Shown piece after piece: positions 5,714 through 12,630 of a stretch of DNA of 21,210 nucleotides (its first letter is position 1; the number at the start of each line of letters is the position of its first letter). Location of the stretch: positions 1-21,210 of IMG/VR virus record IMGVR_UViG_3300046360_000196, one strand, 5' to 3'. A model generated the notes under the pieces. The model was not told the DNA's origin. It did no database searches and saw only the letters and a list, made by a program, of their open reading frames with translations. The stretch is from a virus. Position numbers and translations under genes: made by a program.

Positions 5714-7888
5714 ATGGCACGGCAACGTTTTATAATTGCACCCATTGAGACAGGTTTACAAGATAATGTTAAGCCATGGTTAATACCTGATGATGCATTC
5801 AAAACGTTAAAGAATGCCTATGTATACCGGGGACGATTACGTAAACGCTTTGGTTCACGCCTTCTTGATGAATCAGTTGAAACGCCACAATTAGCATCTC
5901 GATTACGTATAAAAATAGGCGTTACTAATGGATCGGGAAATTTAGGAGCAACGGCTCTTCCTATGACTCCGGTAGTAGGGCAATTGTTCTCTGCTGATGA
6001 TGTCATATTTACTGTCTATCAAAATGGATCAACATTGGTGGGCCGTGCGGGAAGTACGACTACGGCAACGGGAACGGTATCATTTGGTGGTGCTACTTTT
6101 GCCATAGGTGGATCGGATGCAACCATAGCAGGAGCTGATGTTTATTTTTATCCAGCTTTACCCGTTATGGGACTACTGACATTAGAAACTAATGAGATTA
6201 ATGATGATGGTATTTTGGGATTTGATACCATGTTCGCCTATACGTATGTATCAGGTGGCTGGGAAAGATTAGCTCTTGGTACCAGTACATGGACAGGGGA
6301 TGATAGTCAATTCTTTTGGGGTACGACGTATTATGGGACCGTGTTTTCAGATCCGCGATTCTTTGTGGTTAATTATAATGTTGGTGATGGTGTCCGCAAT
6401 TACAATCCTGCAACATTTACCTGGGCAACAGTAACCTATGTCACTACGGGAACTGACACTATTCAAACTGCCAGGATGGTTATCATCTTTAAAAATAGAT
6501 TATTATTGCTCAATACGTGGGAACTTGTAAGCGCAGTCTCTACTGCTTTTCCCGGTAGAATTAGATACTCTCAAATAGGTGATTTAATAAGTGCAGCAAA
6601 TACTTTTTCAGAAGCAAATGGTCGTGGTGGATTTCTTGATGCTCCTACAAAAGAAGTAATCGTTAGTGCGCGCATTATAAAAGATAGACTTATTATATTC
6701 TTTGAGCGAAGCACTTGGGAGCTTGTCTATCAAGGTGACCAAATTTCTCCCTTTGCCTTTCAGAAAATTGATTCAGAACTTGGAGCAGAGTCTACCTTTG
6801 CCTCCGTTATTTTTGGCACTGACATAGTTGGTGTAGGAAACGTTGGTATTCATGCATGTAATGGCGCCTACGTTCAACGCATAGACGATAAAATACCCAA
6901 CCTTGTGTTTGAGGTGCATAATTTAAATTCTGGCGTAGAGCGGGTTTATGGAGTTAGAGATTTTGAATCTGAAATGATATATTGGACCTTTCCTGACACG
7001 TCTCGCAATCCTAATAATGTTACGCCACGATATCCTAATCAAATTTTAGTCTTTAATTATAGAAACGGATCATGGTCTATCAATGATGATACGATAACTT
7101 GTTTTGGTTATTTCCAACAACAAGATCTTATTATCTGGTCTTCTATTGCGCAAACATGGGAAGATTATGATGAAAAATGGAATAGCGGTGATTTTCAGGC
7201 ATTAACGCGTCAGGTTATTGCAGGCAATCAAGAAGGATTTACCTTCTTTGTAAATATTAATCTTGCACGTAATGCACCTGCTCTTCAAATTACGCAATTA
7301 TCAGTTCCGGTATCTCGACCACGATTAACTATTATCGATCATAATTTCCTCGTTGGGGAATTTATACGCATTGAAGATTGCATCGGAAATACCTATCTTA
7401 ATGATAAAAACTATGAAATAGTACAAGTTGTTGATAAAGACAATATTGAAATTATTGAGCCAGCCTTTTCTTTGTCTCCAGCATATAAAGGTGGCGGAAC
7501 GGTAACACGTATAAGCCAGATAGATATTTGGACAAAGGATTATGATTTTTTCGTTAAAGAAGGAACCGGGGTATTTATTCCTCGCGTTGATTTTTTGGTT
7601 GATAGATCCGAGAATGGTCAGGTAACCATTGATTTATTTACTGCTTCATCTTCAAATTCGTCAGAATCATTTATTTTGGAAACTTCTCCGTATGCTCTCT
7701 ATCCAAATGAGGCAAGTCAAACGAGATTATGGCATCCGGTCTATACACAATCTCAAGGAGATACGGTTCAACTGCGTATATATTTAAGTACTGCTCAAAT
7801 GCTTGATTTTGAGGTAATACTTGCAGACTTTCAACTTAACGCTATGGTATTTCATGCACAAGAAAATGGCATAAGGTTGGGTGGATGA
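5714..7888 (+). CDS. Large tail protein, nozzle/tail-tubular-B-like with FCCH-like domain
   Basis: This 724-residue protein starts at ATG 5714 (site AGGAG). Its N-terminus (MARQRFIIAPIETGLQDNVK, then AYVYRGRLRKRFGSRLL) is the pattern of podovirus tail-tube/nozzle proteins. The centre has beta-propeller-like blades, with strands such as KNRLLLLNTWEL (about 258), KDRLIIFFERSTWELVY (about 324) and VGNVGIHACNGAYVQRIDDK (about 374-393). At about residues 535-597 there is a third copy of the FCCH-like module (IDHNFLVGEFIRIEDCIGN, then YLNDKNYEIVQVVDKDN and a GGG turn). It probably forms the tail tip that opens on adsorption. It is the last gene of its operon and is followed by a palindrome and a terminator. 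Confidence 0.7.
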   Translation: MARQRFIIAPIETGLQDNVKPWLIPDDAFKTLKNAYVYRGRLRKRFGSRLLDESVETPQLASRLRIKIGVTNGSGNLGATALPMTPVVGQLFSADDVIFTVYQNGSTLVGRAGSTTTATGTVSFGGATFAIGGSDATIAGADVYFYPALPVMGLLTLETNEINDDGILGFDTMFAYTYVSGGWERLALGTSTWTGDDSQFFWGTTYYGTVFSDPRFFVVNYNVGDGVRNYNPATFTWATVTYVTTGTDTIQTARMVIIFKNRLLLLNTWELVSAVSTAFPGRIRYSQIGDLISAANTFSEANGRGGFLDAPTKEVIVSARIIKDRLIIFFERSTWELVYQGDQISPFAFQKIDSELGAESTFASVIFGTDIVGVGNVGIHACNGAYVQRIDDKIPNLVFEVHNLNSGVERVYGVRDFESEMIYWTFPDTSRNPNNVTPRYPNQILVFNYRNGSWSINDDTITCFGYFQQQDLIIWSSIAQTWEDYDEKWNSGDFQALTRQVIAGNQEGFTFFVNINLARNAPALQITQLSVPVSRPRLTIIDHNFLVGEFIRIEDCIGNTYLNDKNYEIVQVVDKDNIEIIEPAFSLSPAYKGGGTVTRISQIDIWTKDYDFFVKEGTGVFIPRVDFLVDRSENGQVTIDLFTASSSNSSESFILETSPYALYPNEASQTRLWHPVYTQSQGDTVQLRIYLSTAQMLDFEVILADFQLNAMVFHAQENGIRLGG

Positions 7889-7924
7889 TAAAATAATGTT
7901 AGTCTTTTACTAGCGCTTGATATG

Positions 7925-7942
7925 CGGGCCCGGCCGGGCCCG
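7925..7942. repeat. 18-bp perfect GC-only palindrome
   Basis: The segment CGGGCCCGGCCGGGCCCG is a perfect palindrome made only of G and C, inside an AT-rich gap between two convergent genes. As RNA it can fold to a 7-bp stem with a GGCC loop. No T-tract follows, so it is not itself a normal terminator; the true terminator lies at 7988. It may be a protein-binding site or a recombination or nicking site. The function is unknown. Confidence 0.75.
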
Positions 7943-7987
7943 GAATCTACAGAGATATTTATACTATTTTTACTTTCCTTTTGTGCG

Positions 7988-8023
7988 CCACCATATGATT
8001 CGCTCTGTGGTGGTTTTCTTTTT
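7988..8023 (+). terminator. Terminator of the tail operon
   Basis: A 6-bp GC-rich stem (CCACCA at 7988-7993 with TGGTGG at 8008-8013) is followed by TTTTCTTTTT (8014-8023). It ends + strand transcription just before the 3' end of the convergent gene, and its T-tract overlaps that gene's stop codon. Confidence 0.75.
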
Positions 8024-8558
8024 ATTGAATAATCCATTCCAATATTACATAAGTGATAGTGTAGGCACTTTTGTTGCTGTGCGTTGTTATATTTACATTG
8101 GTAGTATCCGCATTTAATTCAATGACATCTCCTGCGGTAGTTGATGCATAGGGTAAGGGGATAAAAGAGGTGTTGGGATTAGTTGCTGTTGCATAAATTC
8201 TGGTGAAAGAAAATAATGCATCAATAACGATGCCATGTGGTACTGACTTTGTGGTATTATTAGGGAGTGCTCCAAAGTTTATTACTTTTCTTAATACATT
8301 TCTGTAGGTAGGTAATCGTGAAGTTGTGGAATTTAATGCTTGATTAGGGAAAAAGACTTGTCCGTTTGCCGTCTCATCCAAAATGTAGTAGCCCGTATCT
8401 TTTAAGTTAACCGCTATATTAATATTATTTATTGATTGTCTTAATCGAGTAATAAAGTTCCTAAATTCATCAGGAGATTTAATAATTTCTCGGGTATCAA
8501 TTGAATCAAATACGTCAGTTGTATTAAGATAAAGACCATCACGTATAGAATTTGCCAT
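8022..8558 (-). CDS. Virion-type protein on the opposite strand
   Basis: This 178-residue protein starts at the ATG at 8558 (MANSIRDG), chosen because AAAAGGAG stands about eight bases upstream; a longer frame to 8612 lacks such a site. It begins with NTTDVFDSIDTREI, has a helix (DEFRNFITRLRQSINNINIA), then KDTGYY, NGQVFFPN and a beta-rich second half (RKVINFGALPNNTTKSVPHG, FIPLPYAS, VILEWIIQ). The block VINFG.LPN..TKSV.HG with a final strand ending in ILE is one I associate with small structural proteins of podovirus-like phages, possibly fibre-tip or base proteins; no named family is claimed. It is the only virion-like gene on the minus strand, cut off by a terminator on one side and a divergent promoter gap on the other. 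Confidence 0.75.
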   Translation of the reverse strand: MANSIRDGLYLNTTDVFDSIDTREIIKSPDEFRNFITRLRQSINNINIAVNLKDTGYYILDETANGQVFFPNQALNSTTSRLPTYRNVLRKVINFGALPNNTTKSVPHGIVIDALFSFTRIYATATNPNTSFIPLPYASTTAGDVIELNADTTNVNITTHSNKSAYTITYVILEWIIQ

Positions 8559-8580
8559 TTGGCTCCTTTTTATCTTCGTG

Positions 8581-8625
8581 ATTATAAAATGTATATAGTA
8601 CGCTCTATACAAGATGACATATAAT
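8581..8625. promoter_or_regulatory. Divergent promoter region (two TATAAT boxes)
   Basis: The 89-base gap between the divergent starts at 8558 and 8648 holds a perfect TATAAT on each strand: minus strand at 8586-8581 and plus strand at 8620-8625. Convincing -35 boxes are not seen. Between them lies a short inverted repeat (TATAG ... CTATA, 8594-8609), a possible operator. Confidence 0.35.
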
Positions 8626-8647
8626 TTTATAAAAAGGAGAATTTATT

Positions 8648-9250
8648 ATGGTCGGTTTAGGGTTATTGGGAGGCGGATTATTGTCGGCTATACTTGGTGC
8701 TTTAGGTGGCGCAGCAGGTAATTCTTATCTAAATTCTAATCAACAAAATAATAATCAATCTTTTGGCGGATTCAATAATAATGCTGGCGGAGGTTCATTT
8801 TCAAGTCTTCCGCGCGGAGGTAGTTTAGGAAATTTCTCTGCATTAAACCAAGGCCAACAGAATGTTCAGAATCAGTTATTATCTCTTTTAGGATCTCAAT
8901 TAGGGCAAGCAGACAATGGTAATGATCCTCTTGCTCAATATTCACAACGACAATTTCAAAACCAGGGATTGCCCCAATTACTAGAACGGTTTACGCAACA
9001 CGGTAGCACACTTCAGGGGTCAGGAGCACGCAACTCTATTATAAATGCTCAAGCAGACATATCGAGCCAGCTGGGTGCACAACGATATCAAACATTGCAA
9101 AATTTATTGGGCACTGCACTTAATCCTTCAACTAATCAGGTCTATATGCCGCGAGATGGGAGCGGAATCGAAGGATTATTAAAAGGTCTTTCCGGTGGTG
9201 TAGGAAGTACGTTGCCACTTTTTGCCGCTAAATATGGTATTGGGTTTTAA
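8648..9250 (+). CDS. Internal virion/ejection-type protein
   Basis: This 200-residue protein starts at ATG 8648 (site AAAGGAGA). Residues 1-25 are a Gly/Leu/Ala-rich hydrophobic segment (VGLGLLGGGLLSAILGALGG) that could insert into a membrane. Residues 30-65 are low-complexity Asn/Gln/Gly. The helical rest contains YSQRQFQNQGLPQLLERFTQ followed by GSTLQGSGARNS and Leu-rich helices. This core (F...LP.L.ERF...GS...G.R.S) is typical of small podovirus proteins that are packed in the head and ejected with the DNA to form a channel, comparable in role to P22 gp7. A host-membrane pore role is inferred. It is followed 14 bases later by the second ejection-type gene. Confidence 0.7.
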   Translation: MVGLGLLGGGLLSAILGALGGAAGNSYLNSNQQNNNQSFGGFNNNAGGGSFSSLPRGGSLGNFSALNQGQQNVQNQLLSLLGSQLGQADNGNDPLAQYSQRQFQNQGLPQLLERFTQHGSTLQGSGARNSIINAQADISSQLGAQRYQTLQNLLGTALNPSTNQVYMPRDGSGIEGLLKGLSGGVGSTLPLFAAKYGIGF

Positions 9251-9264
9251 TAATAAGGTTTATA

Positions 9265-10734
9265 ATGGCTTTACAAATACTTCGACAACAAAATCCTGCT
9301 AATCAAATTGGTGAATCTTTTGGCTCTGGCCTTGGAAGTGGATTGCAGAACCTTGCTCAAATGAAATTTAATGAAATGCAACAAAGGCAATTGGGTCAAC
9401 AACTTGAAAAAGCTGGTTTTCCTGCATTATTATCTCAACTAGATCCAAGAGTTCAAGCTGCTTATTTAAGAGAATATGGGGCGAGGCAGCAAGGACAATT
9501 GGGACAATATGGCGCAAATGAACAAATAGGTCCACAACAAAATGATGACATCAGTACTCTTTTGCACAGTGTTATTTCAGGAGGACGCGGACCACAAGCT
9601 TCTCAGCAGATGCAGAATGAACTATCACCTTTACAGCAACTTCTTCAACCTCAACAACAAATGCCTTCCGCACAAAATATGCAAACTCAACAGCCCGTGC
9701 ACCAACAAAGTGGTATTGAGCATATTTTACAAGCATTGCAGCAACAATTATCAAATCAACCTAATCAACAGATTGCTCGATTAGCACTTCAACCTAATCA
9801 ACAAACTTCTGTGCCACAGCACCAAGCAGCACCAGTTCCGTCTGCTTCCATTGCTAATCCTGTTTCCAAAGAAGTTTTACCAAAAAAAGAAGAGAATGAA
9901 TCAGCAAAGAAAATAGTAGAATCATTTAAACCAGCTGATAAGAATGAACTTAAGAAACTTTCCCCGGGGGCAAAGGCAGCTGAAGAAAGTGAAGCATTTG
10001 AAAAGAAACTAAATAGTTTAAATATCTCTGACAGTATAAAAGAAGCAGCTCGTGAGAGATTAGAAAAACGACATGAAAAATTAATCAAGCAGCAAGATAA
10101 AATTGATGATGCTACTAAAGATTATTATGACGACTTGTTGAAACAAAATAAGGGTGCTATTGAGGGAGATATTCGTCTTGGTAGAATACAAGAACTGATT
10201 GATACCGGAAATCTTAATCATCCTATAACTTTTAATTTTTTAGACAAACTTGCTCACGGAATAAAAGGTGTTGGTCTTGATTTAAAAGGTGGGCTTTTAA
10301 GTCCCGAATCACAAGAACTTGAAAAACTCTCAACAGATTTCTTAAGAAATGCCAAGGATTACTTTGGGAATAGAATAACTCAGCAAGAAGTTAACATATT
10401 TCTAAAAACAATCCCCTCTTTAACGCAATCTGATGAAGGTAAAGAACGCGTGATTAGAAATATGCACCTCTTTAATGAAGTCGGAAAAACACGTTATGAG
10501 ACAGCTCAGCAAATCATAGAACGAAATAAAGGATTTAGGCCGCACGATCTTGCGCAACAAGTTGAACAACAGGTAAAACCGCTTGTAAATGATATTGCAC
10601 AACGATTTAAACGTGACATAAGAACCGCTGAATTGGTTGCCAAAAGACAAGCAGAAAATGCTTTAACCGAAAAGCATAAAAAGGAAGCGCAAGAAAGAAG
10701 AGAGAAATCAGGAATTAAGCCGCTACCTTTTTAA
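9265..10734 (+). CDS. Large Gln-rich internal virion/ejection-type protein
   Basis: This 489-residue protein starts at ATG 9265 (site AAGG). Residues 1-80 are helical with a Gly-rich start (GESFGSGLGSGLQNLAQ) and QQ-rich coiled coil. Residues 80-190 are Gln-rich low complexity. About 200-290 are highly charged helix. About 290-460 form a folded helical domain with RIQELIDTGNLNHPITFNFL, then STDFLRNAKDYFGNRITQQE, VNIFLKTIPSLTQSDEGKER and a final HDLAQQVEQQVKPLVNDIA. That domain pattern is widespread in phage proteins beside ejection genes. Together with the preceding gene it likely forms the DNA-ejection set. Its stop overlaps the convergent mini-gene by four bases. Confidence 0.7.
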   Translation: MALQILRQQNPANQIGESFGSGLGSGLQNLAQMKFNEMQQRQLGQQLEKAGFPALLSQLDPRVQAAYLREYGARQQGQLGQYGANEQIGPQQNDDISTLLHSVISGGRGPQASQQMQNELSPLQQLLQPQQQMPSAQNMQTQQPVHQQSGIEHILQALQQQLSNQPNQQIARLALQPNQQTSVPQHQAAPVPSASIANPVSKEVLPKKEENESAKKIVESFKPADKNELKKLSPGAKAAEESEAFEKKLNSLNISDSIKEAARERLEKRHEKLIKQQDKIDDATKDYYDDLLKQNKGAIEGDIRLGRIQELIDTGNLNHPITFNFLDKLAHGIKGVGLDLKGGLLSPESQELEKLSTDFLRNAKDYFGNRITQQEVNIFLKTIPSLTQSDEGKERVIRNMHLFNEVGKTRYETAQQIIERNKGFRPHDLAQQVEQQVKPLVNDIAQRFKRDIRTAELVAKRQAENALTEKHKKEAQERREKSGIKPLPF

Positions 10735-10886
10735 TCTTTGAATATGCTATTTAATGCCTTTATTGGGTTACGTATTATTTTAAACATACAGCCACAGAAA
10801 AATATAATGATAGATATTTGTATCCAGAAAAATCCGGCAGCGAGTATGAGTAGTGGTATAGCTTGTATTAATTGTATGAATCCCAT
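10731..10886 (-). CDS. Small membrane protein (holin- or toxin-like), 51-56 aa
   Basis: The minus strand encodes a short hydrophobic protein. The start at 10886 (MGFIQLIQ, 51 residues) is preferred because AAAGG lies seven bases upstream; an in-frame ATG at 10901 (MKGYSMGF, 56 residues) has no such site. A long hydrophobic span covers most of residues 2-34 (IPLLILAAGFFWIQISIIIF), enough for one long or two short membrane helices, followed by a basic tail (KIIRNPIKALNSIFKD). This is the design of small holins and of type I toxin peptides. Its stop overlaps the convergent ejection gene by four bases. It lies downstream of the regulator at 11219 on the same strand, so the two may share a transcript. 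Confidence 0.6.
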   Translation of the reverse strand: MGFIQLIQAIPLLILAAGFFWIQISIIIFFCGCMFKIIRNPIKALNSIFKD

Positions 10887-10935
10887 TGAATAACCTTTCA
10901 TTTAATAAAATAAGACCGATGAATTAAGCTTTTTA

Positions 10936-10964
10936 TTGTATAAATTTAAATTAAGAAATATAAT
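10936..10964 (+). promoter_or_regulatory. Candidate promoter for a small RNA
   Basis: TTGTAT (10936-10941), exactly 17 bases, then a perfect TATAAT (10959-10964). The expected start of transcription (about 10971) falls on the first base of the long hairpin that follows. The -35 box is poor (3/6). Confidence 0.45.
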
Positions 10965-10970
10965 GAATGT

Positions 10971-11048
10971 ATCGATGTGATAAGGATTATGCGTATTTTC
11001 CCCTGAAGAAAATTATGGATATGTAGCCCTTATCACATCGAATTTTTA
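10971..11048 (+). ncRNA. Candidate small RNA closed by its own terminator
   Basis: From the predicted start the transcript would be about 75-80 bases. Its 5' end (10972-10985) pairs perfectly over 14 bp with 11028-11041. An inner hairpin forms from 10995-11000 with 11008-11013. The outer stem is followed by a T-run (11043-11047). So 5' and 3' ends are locked together, a compact layout common in regulatory RNAs. It is antisense to the gap between the two minus-strand mini-genes and just touches the end of the regulator gene. The simpler alternative is a terminator for the upstream ejection operon and for the regulator gene. Confidence 0.4.
10972..11047 (+). terminator. Long-stem terminator downstream of the ejection genes
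   Basis: A 14-bp perfect stem (10972-10985 with 11028-11041) with a 42-base loop that itself contains a 6-bp hairpin, then a T-run (11043-11047). Whatever starts transcription upstream, + strand RNA should end here. Confidence 0.65.
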
Positions 11049-11219
11049 TTCGTATTGTTTTTGCTGTAGTACTTGTTTAGTTAGCAATCGTTCTATATAG
11101 CAGTTGAGTGTCATGCCGTTTCTGATAGCAAGTAATTGGAGTTGTTTTTTCAGCTCTTCACTTAAACGAATATTCATTTGTTTTCTGCTTATTGATTGAT
11201 TATCCTTATTTTCTTCCAT
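11046..11219 (-). CDS. Ribbon-helix-helix (Arc/MetJ-type) regulator
   Basis: This 57-residue protein starts at the ATG at 11219 with AAGGAAGG directly upstream. Residues 13-23 (KQMNIRLSEEL) form the DNA-contacting beta strand with alternating polar residues. Residues 21-34 (EELKKQLQLLAIRN) form helix A, a Gly turn follows at 35, and residues 37-53 (TLNCYIERLLTKQVLQQ) form helix B. That is the full ribbon-helix-helix fold, a dimeric DNA-binding protein used as repressor or antitoxin. The first 12 residues are a disordered tail. No toxin gene of a known family follows; the next minus gene encodes a small membrane protein. Tandem 8-base repeats in its own promoter are probable operator boxes, so autorepression is likely. 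Confidence 0.8.
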   Translation of the reverse strand: MEENKDNQSISRKQMNIRLSEELKKQLQLLAIRNGMTLNCYIERLLTKQVLQQKQYE

Positions 11220-11254
11220 ATCCTTCCTTGGTTTTTCAGGGTTTTTACTGCATA

Positions 11255-11284
11255 TATATATGATAGCATTTTAGCACTTTTTAA
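11255..11284 (-). promoter_or_regulatory. Regulator promoter with embedded operator boxes
   Basis: On the minus strand, TTAAAA (11284-11279), 18 bases and TATATA (11260-11255) make a weak but well-spaced promoter 36 bases before the regulator start. The spacer is filled by two tandem 8-base boxes, read on the + strand as TAGCATTT (11264-11271) and TAGCACTT (11272-11279). Tandem 8-base boxes are the usual binding unit of ribbon-helix-helix dimers. Confidence 0.4.
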
Positions 11285-11321
11285 TCTATTGTTTGTTGTT
11301 TCTACCTTAAAAATGTAAGGA

Positions 11322-11329
11322 TAGTGCTA
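11322..11329 (-). promoter_or_regulatory. Third, inverted operator-like box
   Basis: TAGTGCTA on the + strand is TAGCACTA on the minus strand, one base different from the box at 11272. It lies 30 bases before the fibre gene start at 11359, so the same regulator could also affect that gene. An 8-base match can arise by chance. Confidence 0.25.
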
Positions 11330-11358
11330 GTAATAATTTTTATAAAAAGGATGTGATA

Positions 11359-12339
11359 ATGGCTATAAAAAGACAAAGAGGCGATGCCTACGGGCTCAGT
11401 CAACCTATATTAAGCTTATCTCCAGAGCCTATTGTTGCTCAAAGAGCGCCTAAAACCAATGATTATGCTCAATTAGGTACTATATGGCTTGATCAACCAG
11501 GAAGCACATCATATGTTTTAGTAAAAATCGTAGCCAATGTAGCAACGTGGCAATCATTTTCTGGTGATGCTGTTTTTGATGACATTACGGTTACGGGTGT
11601 ATTGACTGTTGCCGGTGATTATATACAAGATGGTGGCGTATTTCAGGTAACCACTTTAGATAACGTAGCAAATGCTATTCTCTTACAAACTAATGGTGGA
11701 ACTTCAGAGACCATTGTTATTAATGCAGGTCAAAGTACCAGTAGTAGTGCAGTAGAGATTGAAGCTGCAACTGGTGGAATTGCGCTTGTCGCGGGGAAAG
11801 CAATCGCCAATGCTATATCTCTTGATGCAACAGCTGGTGGTGTGGCCATTACAGCGGCAGATGCAATAGCTACTGCTATAGTTCTTGATGCAACAGCTGG
11901 TGGTGTAGAAATTGTTGGGGCTATTGCTGCGGCTAATGCAATCGTAATTAATGCAAGTAATGCTGCGGGTGGATTACAATTACTTACTGGTGGTGGTGAA
12001 TTATTACTTAATACCGGCGCAACAGGAAATATACTTCTAGAAGCGGCTACGTCAACGATTGCTGGTCCCGCTGAGACATTAGATGCTCGTGTTGGGTATG
12101 TAATATTTACTGGATTGACTACTGCTGCAGCTGCTGCTCAAGTTTTCACTATCACTAACGCATTTTCTTCTACTATATCTTCAATCCTTGTAACGGTAGC
12201 AAACACAGGAGCAAACGACGCACAAATGACCTGTACTCGTGTTAATCCGGGTAATGGATCATTCACGGTTACGGCATTGAATAATGGCGCTGCTTCACTT
12301 AATGGGAATGTTATCATCTCTTGGATGTTTTTAAATTAA
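11359..12339 (+). CDS. Tail fibre-type protein
   Basis: This 326-residue protein starts at ATG 11359 (MAIKRQRG) with AAAAAGG eight bases upstream; the in-frame GTG at 11353 is too close to that site. Residues 36-60 hold YAQLGTIWLDQ ... YVLVKIVANVATW, the anchor-like motif also found in the genes at 17000 and 18381. The middle is a repetitive beta region with near-identical units (SLDATAGGVAITAADAIA, then VLDATAGGVEIVGAIAAA) that should form a beta helix or trimeric shaft. The last 85 residues (from about 240, RVGYVIFTGLT to NGNVIISWMFLN) form a compact C-terminal domain common at fibre ends. It opens the host-recognition block and is closed by a long inverted repeat. Confidence 0.75.
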   Translation: MAIKRQRGDAYGLSQPILSLSPEPIVAQRAPKTNDYAQLGTIWLDQPGSTSYVLVKIVANVATWQSFSGDAVFDDITVTGVLTVAGDYIQDGGVFQVTTLDNVANAILLQTNGGTSETIVINAGQSTSSSAVEIEAATGGIALVAGKAIANAISLDATAGGVAITAADAIATAIVLDATAGGVEIVGAIAAANAIVINASNAAGGLQLLTGGGELLLNTGATGNILLEAATSTIAGPAETLDARVGYVIFTGLTTAAAAAQVFTITNAFSSTISSILVTVANTGANDAQMTCTRVNPGNGSFTVTALNNGAASLNGNVIISWMFLN

Positions 12340-12347
12340 TTATCTAA

Positions 12348-12398
12348 AAAATATGTTAGTAATTTGGTAGTATAAGTTCCAAATTACTAACATATTTT
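12348..12398. terminator. 20-bp perfect inverted repeat after the first fibre gene
   Basis: Arms 12348-12367 and 12379-12398 match perfectly over 20 bases around an 11-base loop. The stem is AT-rich, with A-run and T-run ends included in the arms, so it can act as a terminator in both directions. It lies nine bases after the fibre stop and 18 bases before the next start. Confidence 0.65.
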
Positions 12399-12416
12399 AA
12401 ATTCTAAGGAGAACTC

Positions 12417-12608
12417 ATGAATCAAAAAGGTTACGTCCATCTTGAAGTTGAAAAAGGTGATAAACTCTTCTTTTTTGCAATGCCTATGGGTGCTTCTTTA
12501 GCTGAAGCAACTGATGCCGCTCTTTTAGTATTAAGAGAATGCGATCGGCTGTATCGAGAAGCTATGGATAAGCAATTAAAAGAAGAAGAACCTAAATCAT
12601 CTGAATAG
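12417..12608 (+). CDS. Small acidic protein, unknown
   Basis: This 63-residue protein starts at ATG 12417 with a strong AAGGAG. It has two short strands (YVHLEVEKGDKLFFFAMPM), an Ala-rich helix (LAEATDAALLVLRECDRLYR) and a charged tail (KQLKEEEPKSSE). The beta-beta-helix layout looks like a small structural or chaperone-like phage protein. I do not recognise it. It sits between fibre genes, so a fibre chaperone or minor virion role is possible. Confidence 0.7.
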   Translation: MNQKGYVHLEVEKGDKLFFFAMPMGASLAEATDAALLVLRECDRLYREAMDKQLKEEEPKSSE

Positions 12609-12630
12609 TAATAAATAAAAGGGGATAGTA

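Noticed and set aside
7917-8117. 66-aa + strand frame across the palindrome and terminator
   Set aside because: It runs through a terminator and into the convergent gene, with no ribosome site; composition is not protein-like.
8022-8612. Longer start of the reversed virion gene (MYRAYY...)
   Set aside because: The internal ATG at 8558 has a strong Shine-Dalgarno site, and the longer form would cover the divergent promoter.
8559-8647. Invertible-segment end near the reversed gene
   Set aside because: No matching inverted repeat was found on the other side (7889-8021), and no recombinase gene is in the window.
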